Positions 5,243-10,802 of a DNA stretch of 10,802 bases are shown piece after piece. The position numbers were made by a program, and so were the translations under genes. The stretch is from Bryobacterales bacterium (lineage in GTDB: Bacteria; Acidobacteriota; Terriglobia; Bryobacterales; Bryobacteraceae): NCBI GenBank assembly GCA_003132905.1, contig PKZC01000348.1:511-11312 (forward strand), written 5' to 3'. How positions within the stretch are numbered: the stretch's first letter is position 1; the number at the start of each line of letters is the position of its first letter. The notes below the pieces were generated by a model. It saw only the letters and a program-made list of their open reading frames with translations, did not search any database and had not been told where the DNA came from.

Positions 5243-6823
5243 ATGAGCAAAGGGAATGAAATCGTGAGGCTTGCGGCTATTGCAATTCTGTTGACGAGTC
5301 CCGGCTTGTATGCCCAGGAACATCAGCGGCCGCCTGTTGCTCCAACGCATGAAGCTGGCCCACAGACGCCTGCGCCCCCGGCGATCGCTCCCACCACCCC
5401 TCCCGTTGAAACCACTTCGAAGACCAAGCACTCCATTCAGATCAATGGCAAGACATTGGCGTACACGGCAACGGCGGGCACGTTAGTTCTGAAGAAGGAC
5501 GACAAGCCGTGGGCCAACATGTTTTACGTCGCTTATACGCGCGACGACGCACCGGGCGCGTCCATGCGGCCGATCACATTCGCCTTTAATGGAGGCCCCG
5601 GATCTTCGTCAGTGTGGTTGCACATGGGAGCGCTGGGGCCGAAGCGAGTGGACATGGGTCCGGACGGCGAGCAGCCTAAGCCGCCCTATCGATTGGTGGA
5701 TAACGACGACACCGCGCTCGAATTCACCGATCTGGTGTTTATCGATCCGGTGACCACCGGGTTCAGCCGACCAGCGCCCGGCGAACAAGACAAGCAGTTC
5801 CACGGCTTCGATGGCGATCTGGAATCGGTGGCCGAATTCATCCGGCTTTATTTGACGCGCTTCGAGCGGTGGACTTCGCCGAAGTTCTTGGCCGGGGAGA
5901 GCTACGGCACCACGCGATCGGCAGCGCTATCGCAATATCTTTTGGAGAACGACGGGATCTACTTGAACGGAATCACGCTGATTTCCACCGTGTTGAATTT
6001 TGAGACCATCTCGTTCGCTCGCGGCAACGACCTTCCGTACGCATTATTCTTGCCCACTTACACTGCCGCCGCTTGGTATCACAAGAAGCTGCCCAAAGAT
6101 CTGCAGGCGGATTTGGAGAAAGCGCTGGGCGAAGCGCGCCGGTTCGCGGGCAATGAATACACGGTCGCGCTGATGAAAGGCGACAAGCTGACCACGCCCG
6201 AGCGGACGAACGTGGTGCGTGAGATGGCGCGCCTTACGGGGCTTTCCGAACATTACATCGAAGAGTCTAGTCTGCGGGTGTCGGAAGCGCGATTTACAAA
6301 AGAACTGCTGCGCGACCAGCGCAAGACCCTGGGCCGGTACGATAGCCGGCTGGAGGGCGAGGACGTAGACGCGGTGGGCGACGAGCCCGATTACGATCCC
6401 AGCTATGCGTCTGTGCAAGGCGTCTTCACGGCGATGTTCAACAACTATGTGCGAGCGGATTTAAAATATGAGAGCGACGTGCCCTATCAAGTGCTGACCG
6501 GGAAGGTGCAGCCGTGGAATTATGAGCGTTTCCAAAACCGCTATGTGAACGTTGCCGAAATGTTGCGTGAGGCCATGACGCAGAATCCAAGCCTGAAAGT
6601 GATGATCGTAAATGGCTACTACGACCTGGCGACTCCGTTTTTCGCGACTGAATACACGGTCAACCACATCGGGTTGGATCCCGGACTCAGCAATCACATC
6701 AGCCTGACATACTGCGACGCCGGACACATGCTATACACCAAGAAGAGCTGTCTGGATGGTCTGCACGGAGCCATGGACGATTTTTACCGGAAGGCTTTTC
6801 CAGGCAGCAGCCCGACACCGTAA
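5243..6823 (+). CDS. Secreted S10 family serine carboxypeptidase
   Basis: A 526-residue protein of the carboxypeptidase Y/S10 family, which removes C-terminal residues from peptides, typically at acidic pH. It starts with a signal-like segment (MSKGNEIVRLAAIAILLTSP, then GLYAQ, probable signal peptidase I site near residue 24), then a Pro/Thr-rich linker at 29-57. The alpha/beta-hydrolase catalytic features are complete: FNGGPGSSS oxyanion region at 115-123, nucleophile S220 in AGESYGT, D461 in NGYYDLATP and H495 in CDAGHMLY. Export to the periplasm or outside is expected. The ATG at 5243 is used. An in-frame GTG at 5264 would give a more compact signal peptide (MRLAAIAILL) and has AAGGG about 9 nt upstream, so it is a serious alternative. 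The gene diverges from trpD and is followed after 20 bp by the sensor kinase, possibly in one transcript. S10 peptidases are common in Acidobacteriota, which supports the taxonomic guess. Confidence 0.93.
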   Translation: MSKGNEIVRLAAIAILLTSPGLYAQEHQRPPVAPTHEAGPQTPAPPAIAPTTPPVETTSKTKHSIQINGKTLAYTATAGTLVLKKDDKPWANMFYVAYTRDDAPGASMRPITFAFNGGPGSSSVWLHMGALGPKRVDMGPDGEQPKPPYRLVDNDDTALEFTDLVFIDPVTTGFSRPAPGEQDKQFHGFDGDLESVAEFIRLYLTRFERWTSPKFLAGESYGTTRSAALSQYLLENDGIYLNGITLISTVLNFETISFARGNDLPYALFLPTYTAAAWYHKKLPKDLQADLEKALGEARRFAGNEYTVALMKGDKLTTPERTNVVREMARLTGLSEHYIEESSLRVSEARFTKELLRDQRKTLGRYDSRLEGEDVDAVGDEPDYDPSYASVQGVFTAMFNNYVRADLKYESDVPYQVLTGKVQPWNYERFQNRYVNVAEMLREAMTQNPSLKVMIVNGYYDLATPFFATEYTVNHIGLDPGLSNHISLTYCDAGHMLYTKKSCLDGLHGAMDDFYRKAFPGSSPTP

Positions 6824-6843
6824 ATCCGAAGCGAAGCTAGTAA

Positions 6844-9800
6844 ATGCAGCCTAAGAACGGACCGTTACAGGCAAAAACGACGCCCGGCATTTTTGTGGGC
6901 GGCAGCGCCATGGCCGAGCACATGCGCCGGTTCGATTGGTCCCGCACTGCACTGGGTCCCGTAGAAACGTGGCCGCAATCGCTCAAAACCACGGTTTCCA
7001 CCTGCCTGGACTCCCGGTTTGCCATCGTCGTTTGGTGGGGCCCCGAGCTCGTCACGTTTTACAACGACGGGTACAGCAAGATTATCGGCGACAAACATCC
7101 GCACGCGCTTGGTTTGCGAGCCAAGGATCTGTGGCCTGAAATCTGGCACATTATTGGTCCCATGCTCGAAGGCGTCATGCAGCGCGGCGAGGCCACCTGG
7201 TCTGAGAATTTGTTGCTGGAGCTGGAGCGCAACGGCTACCCGGAGGAGTGCTACTTCACGTTTTCCTATAGCCCGATTCGCGATGAATCCGGCGGCGTAG
7301 GCGGCATATTCACGCCGGTCCAAGAGACAACGAGTCAAGTGATCGGAGAGCGCCGCTTGCGCACTCTGCGTGATCTGGCGGAAGCAGCGCGCGCCGCGAA
7401 GGCACAAAGCAGCGAAGAAGTATGCCGGCTGGCAAGCCAGACCCTGTCGGAAAATCTGTTTGATATTCCATTTGCCGCCATCTATTTGTTTTCCGAGAGC
7501 ACCGGTGAGTTTTCTAAAAGTGCCGAGGCGCATCTAGTCGGGAAGTCGGGTGTCACGTCCGGAACCCCGCTGATTCCGGAAGTAGTGCGATTGGATGAAT
7601 CCTCGGCGCAGTGGCCCTTCGCCCGTGTGCTTCAAAGCGCGGAAACGGAATTGATCCCGCTGCCGAAGTCTCTGGAGAAGGTGCCCTGTGGCGCTTGGCC
7701 AGTTCCGCCGCGCGAGGTGCTGGCAATCCCGATCTCGCCCGGTGGCCAGCGCATCGGCTTTACCTTGCTGGCCGTCAACCCGCGCAAGCAGATCGACGAC
7801 GAGTACCGCGGGTTTCTTTTGCTGGTGGCCGGCCACATTACCACGGCGATTGCTGAAGCCCGCGCGTTAGAAGACGAGCGCAAGCGTGCTCGCGCTCTGG
7901 CGGAGCTGGATCAGGCGAAGACGGCGTTCTTCTCTAACGTGAGTCATGAATTCAGAACGCCCCTCACCCTGATGCTGGGGCCGCTCGAAGAATTGCTCGG
8001 CCTGAATGACGCCGTTTCCCCGCAGGTGACGGAATTACTAACGGTCACCCATCGCAACGGCTTGCGGCTGCAGAAGCTGGTCAACACACTGCTCGAATTT
8101 TCACGGATTGAAGCCGGACGCGCGCGCGCCTCCTACCAGCCGACTGATTTGGCCGCTCTTACCGCCGAACTCGCCTCCACCTTTCGAGCCGCGGTGGAAA
8201 AGGCCGGGCTGGCGCTGATTGTCGAATGTCCCCCGCTTACCCATCCCGTCTATGTGGATCGCGAGATGTGGGAGAAGGTGGTGTTGAACCTGCTTTCCAA
8301 CGCCTTCAAATATACTTTCGAAGGCGGCATTACGGTGCGGTTGGATGCGCAGCAGGACCAAGCCGTGCTTTCCATCGAAGACACCGGCACTGGTATTCCC
8401 GAACATGAGTTGCCACGTTTGTTTGAGCGGTTTCATCGCGTGGAAGGAGCGCGCGGCAGAACGCAGGAAGGCACGGGCATCGGCCTGGCGTTAGTAGCGG
8501 AATTAATCAGGCTGCATGCTGGAATGGTCGAGGCGACCAGTGTTGTCGGGAAGGGAAGCATATTCAAGGTTTCGATTCCGTTCGGAAATGCAACCCAAAG
8601 TACGGCGCAATCCGTAAGCGCGATGCCGAGTCATGCCCAATCTTATGTTGCCGAGGCTGCGGGCTGGCTGCCGCGCGAACCCAGAGCGCCCATAGCTGCA
8701 AGACCGTCCGGCGGTAGGGTGTTGGTGGCCGACGACAACGCAGACATGCGCCAATACCTCGCCAAACTCCTGGCGGATCGTTATGAAGTGGAAGCCGTCG
8801 CGAATGGCGAGCAGGCCTTGGCCAGTGTGCTGGACCATCCGCCCGACCTGGTTCTGAGCGATGTCATGATGCCCGGGCTGGACGGGTTCGGCCTGCTCGA
8901 AGCCCTGCGTGAAAATCCCGATACGCGTTCGCTGCCGGTGATCTTGCTTTCGGCGCGGGCCGGTGAGGAGGCGCGCGTTGAGGGACTGGACTCGGGCGCT
9001 AGCGATTACCTGGTGAAGCCCTTCACCGCTCGTGAGCTGCTGGCGCGTGTGGGCGCTCATTTGGACATGGCGCGCATTCGCCAAGAGGCCGCTCAACGCG
9101 AAGAAGGCCTGCGTGCCGAAGCTGAAGCCGCGCGAGACCGTGCAATTGGGGTCCTGGAAAGCATCCAGGACGGTTTCTTCAGCCTCGATCGGGATTGGCG
9201 ATTCACTTACGTTAATGCAGCGGGCGAGCGGACTTTGGGCGCCAGCCGCGACGAATTACTCGGCAAAAGTCTGTGGGAACGCTACCCCGAGACCATTGGC
9301 ACGATAATAGAGCGGGAATACCGGCGCGCGGTGCGCGATCGCGTGCCCATTGAATTTGAGAATCTCTACGAACCTTGGCAGCGATGGTTCGCCAACAAGG
9401 TCTATCCCACCGAGCAAGGCGGGCTTTCGGTTTATTTTTGCGACATAACGTCGCAGAAGCAAGCCGAGCGGGCGCTCGTGGAAAGCCAAGGCCGCCTTCG
9501 CGCCATTTACGACGGAACGTACGAATATATCGGACTGCTGGCGCCGGATGGAACACTGCTCGAAGCCAACCGCGCATCGCTCGAGTTCGCCGATAACAAG
9601 CGGGATGAAGTGGTGGGTAAACCCTTCTGGGAGGGCCCGTGGTTTGCGGCCACGCCGGGAGCGCCAGAGGCAATCCGCGAAGGCGTGAAGCGAGCGGCCG
9701 CTGGCGAGTTTATCCGTTTCGAAGCCACAGTGCGCCGCCCGTCAGGGGAGCGCCCGACATTCGATATCTCGCTCCATCCTGTCCGGAACGAGTTGGGCGA

Positions 9801-10569
9801 GGTGGTGCTCATCGTGCCCGAAGGTCGCGACATCACGGACCGCAAAGCGACGGAAGAACAATTAACGCGCTCCAACGAACAACTCACGCGTGTGAACCGC
9901 GAGTTGGAGGAATTCGCCTATGTCGCCAGCCACGATCTTCAAGAGCCGCTCCGCATCGTGAATATCTACACGCAGCTCATCTTGCAAGATCTGGGCGCCG
10001 ACAAAGAGACGCTCGCACAGTTCGCCACTTTTGTGCAGCAAGGCGTCGCACGCATGGACTCGCTCATTCACGATCTGCTGACGTTCTCGCGCGCCGTGCA
10101 TGCCGACGAGCTGCCCGTCGGGACGGCCGATTTGGGAGCGTCGTTGCGCGAGGCCCTGTCGGTGCTCAAGAATCGCATTGAAGAGAGCGGTTCTGTCATC
10201 ACGGCTGACGTCATGCCGATGGTGCGCGGCGACGCGTCGCAGTTGGCGCATGTGTTTCAAAACCTTCTCTCCAATGCACTGAAGTACCGCAAGAAGGATA
10301 CGCCGCCTCAAATTCGTATCTCGGTCAAGCGGGATGGCCCTAACTGGATTGTCTCGGTGCAGGACAACGGCATCGGATTTGAATCGCAGTACGCCGGCCG
10401 GATTTTCGGGCTCTTTAAGCGCCTGCACAAGGAAGAATACCCGGGCACGGGGTTGGGCCTGGCCATCTGCAAACGCATCGTGGAACGATACGGCGGACGC
10501 ATCTGGGCGGAGGGAAAACCGGGTGTAGGCGCGACGTTCTATTTCTCGCTGGCTGCCGCGGAAGTTTGA
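6844..10569 (+). CDS. Double-core hybrid sensor histidine kinase (PAS-GAF-HK-REC-PAS-PAS-HK)
   Basis: A 1241-residue soluble kinase with no membrane segment or signal peptide. Order: PAS-like sensor at about 25-160 (FDWSRTALGPVETWPQSLK, then WWGPELVTFYNDGY); GAF at about 165-345; first HisKA with H368 in SHEFRTPL; first HATPase_c with NLLSNAFKY at 482-490, DTGTGIP from D513 and GTGIGLAL at 543-550; receiver at about 624-740 with D630/D631, phospho-acceptor D673 (SDVMMPG) and K725; a charged coiled coil at about 745-770; PAS at 765-875; PAS at 882-1005; coiled coil with heptads EQLTRSN/EQLTRVN; second HisKA with H1030 in ASHDLQEPLR; second HATPase_c with NLLSNALKY at 1140-1148, DNGIGF from D1174 and GTGLGLAI at 1201-1208. 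Both kinase cores look catalytically intact. The second H-box is of the phytochrome-like (HDLQEPLR) type. The ATG at 6844 has only a weak ribosome binding site, 20 bp after the peptidase gene. No separate response regulator is in view, so output is unknown. Confidence 0.95.
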   Translation: MQPKNGPLQAKTTPGIFVGGSAMAEHMRRFDWSRTALGPVETWPQSLKTTVSTCLDSRFAIVVWWGPELVTFYNDGYSKIIGDKHPHALGLRAKDLWPEIWHIIGPMLEGVMQRGEATWSENLLLELERNGYPEECYFTFSYSPIRDESGGVGGIFTPVQETTSQVIGERRLRTLRDLAEAARAAKAQSSEEVCRLASQTLSENLFDIPFAAIYLFSESTGEFSKSAEAHLVGKSGVTSGTPLIPEVVRLDESSAQWPFARVLQSAETELIPLPKSLEKVPCGAWPVPPREVLAIPISPGGQRIGFTLLAVNPRKQIDDEYRGFLLLVAGHITTAIAEARALEDERKRARALAELDQAKTAFFSNVSHEFRTPLTLMLGPLEELLGLNDAVSPQVTELLTVTHRNGLRLQKLVNTLLEFSRIEAGRARASYQPTDLAALTAELASTFRAAVEKAGLALIVECPPLTHPVYVDREMWEKVVLNLLSNAFKYTFEGGITVRLDAQQDQAVLSIEDTGTGIPEHELPRLFERFHRVEGARGRTQEGTGIGLALVAELIRLHAGMVEATSVVGKGSIFKVSIPFGNATQSTAQSVSAMPSHAQSYVAEAAGWLPREPRAPIAARPSGGRVLVADDNADMRQYLAKLLADRYEVEAVANGEQALASVLDHPPDLVLSDVMMPGLDGFGLLEALRENPDTRSLPVILLSARAGEEARVEGLDSGASDYLVKPFTARELLARVGAHLDMARIRQEAAQREEGLRAEAEAARDRAIGVLESIQDGFFSLDRDWRFTYVNAAGERTLGASRDELLGKSLWERYPETIGTIIEREYRRAVRDRVPIEFENLYEPWQRWFANKVYPTEQGGLSVYFCDITSQKQAERALVESQGRLRAIYDGTYEYIGLLAPDGTLLEANRASLEFADNKRDEVVGKPFWEGPWFAATPGAPEAIREGVKRAAAGEFIRFEATVRRPSGERPTFDISLHPVRNELGEVVLIVPEGRDITDRKATEEQLTRSNEQLTRVNRELEEFAYVASHDLQEPLRIVNIYTQLILQDLGADKETLAQFATFVQQGVARMDSLIHDLLTFSRAVHADELPVGTADLGASLREALSVLKNRIEESGSVITADVMPMVRGDASQLAHVFQNLLSNALKYRKKDTPPQIRISVKRDGPNWIVSVQDNGIGFESQYAGRIFGLFKRLHKEEYPGTGLGLAICKRIVERYGGRIWAEGKPGVGATFYFSLAAAEV

Positions 10570-10619
10570 ACCGTGCGATCATACTGATCTCGGATATCAC
10601 GATCGGCGGGAGGAAGACC

Positions 10620-10802
10620 ATGCGGCGGAAACTTCGATGGCACGAAGTAACCAATCTCTCTCAAGAGCGTTCGGGGAAGTTAAAGTTCACAGCCGCGCAA
10701 GTGAACCAACTTAGTGAACAATTGGCGGGACACATCACGCTGCCGCAGGATGCGGCTTATCCAACCTGCCGCACCACGTTCATGAACGCGTTTCAGAACT
10801 TC
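10620..10802 (+). CDS. Possible FAD-linked oxidoreductase, N-terminal fragment (runs off the right edge)
   Basis: An open frame of 61 codons continues to the end of the window. The ATG at 10620 has the best ribosome binding site in the window, GGGAGG at 10608-10613 with a 6-nt spacer, which strongly supports a real start. The peptide begins MRRKLRWHEVTNLSQERSGK. Residues from about 25 (AQVNQLSEQLAGHITLPQD, then AAYPTCRTTFMNAFQNF) resemble the stretch before the FAD-binding domain of berberine-bridge/VAO-type oxidoreductases, where a pattern like L-x-G-x(2-3)-PxDxxYxxxR-x-x-x(N) is usual. The downstream HPxxI/V FAD segments are beyond the edge, so the assignment is tentative. No secretion signal is seen. 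The gene starts 50 bp after the kinase stop with no terminator between, so it may be co-transcribed or have its own promoter in that gap. Confidence 0.6.
   Translation, partial: MRRKLRWHEVTNLSQERSGKLKFTAAQVNQLSEQLAGHITLPQDAAYPTCRTTFMNAFQNF

Noticed and set aside
5219..5431. 71-codon N-terminal extension of trpD
   Set aside because: It is Arg/Gly-rich without family similarity and lies opposite the peptidase signal peptide. Family alignment puts the start at 5218.
9850..9906. Internal repeat in the kinase (EQLTRSN/EQLTRVN)
   Set aside because: It is a normal heptad coiled-coil linker leading into the second HisKA domain, not a mobile or regulatory DNA repeat.
9639..10181. 180-codon plus-strand frame inside the kinase gene, and several 60-220 codon minus-strand frames across 6865-10502
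   Set aside because: All are shadows of the kinase coding sequence caused by high GC at third positions. Their translations are Arg/Ala/His-rich and lack motifs, and the kinase domains occupy the whole interval.
1..10802. CRISPR array, tRNA/rRNA genes, insertion sequences, att sites, defence or phage system
   Set aside because: I saw no regularly spaced direct repeats, cloverleaf-like sequence, transposase or integrase motifs, terminal inverted repeats or known defence domains. The window reads as ordinary chromosome.

Overview
The window is about 10.8 kb of moderately GC-rich bacterial chromosome in which nearly every base is coding. It looks like ordinary core and accessory chromosome, not a mobile island. 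I see no tRNA, rRNA, transposase, integrase, phage gene or CRISPR array. A secreted S10 serine carboxypeptidase beside a very long PAS/GAF hybrid kinase, with a glycosyltransferase-methyltransferase fusion nearby, suggests an Acidobacteriota-like soil bacterium. That assignment is inferred from gene style only and is uncertain.

Layout. Positions 1-1562 (minus strand) hold a cell-surface glycan unit: a family 2 glycosyltransferase fused to a class I methyltransferase, followed 4 bp later by the start of an NAD-dependent sugar epimerase/dehydratase that runs off the left edge. Upstream of it, also on the minus strand, is a small CsbD-like stress protein gene (1606-1866). Its probable intrinsic terminator lies inside the upstream part of the glycosyltransferase reading frame. 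A 178-bp divergent intergenic region follows, containing two similar A-tract elements. Next is a plus-strand cluster, purC - cvpA - gph-like (2045-4197): purine synthesis, a CvpA membrane protein and a HAD phosphatase, with cvpA and the phosphatase gene overlapping as ATGA.

The phosphatase gene overlaps tail-to-tail by 26 bp with trpD on the minus strand (4172-5218). Only 24 bp separates the trpD start from the divergent S10 serine carboxypeptidase gene (5243-6823). Twenty bases after the carboxypeptidase comes a 1241-residue hybrid sensor kinase (6844-10569) carrying two complete histidine kinase cores with a receiver domain between them. The right edge holds the first 61 codons of a protein that may be a FAD-linked oxidoreductase.

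How the genes work together: purC, trpD and the phosphatase are housekeeping metabolism. PurC and TrpD act in different pathways that both depend on PRPP-derived material. The carboxypeptidase and kinase are closely spaced and may be co-transcribed, but nothing in the sequence shows a shared function. I did not find a convincing undescribed multi-gene system. The items most worth checking are the double-core kinase, the glycosyltransferase-methyltransferase fusion and its start, the Gly in place of the usual Asp in the TrpD GTGGD motif, and the very tight divergent and convergent junctions around trpD.
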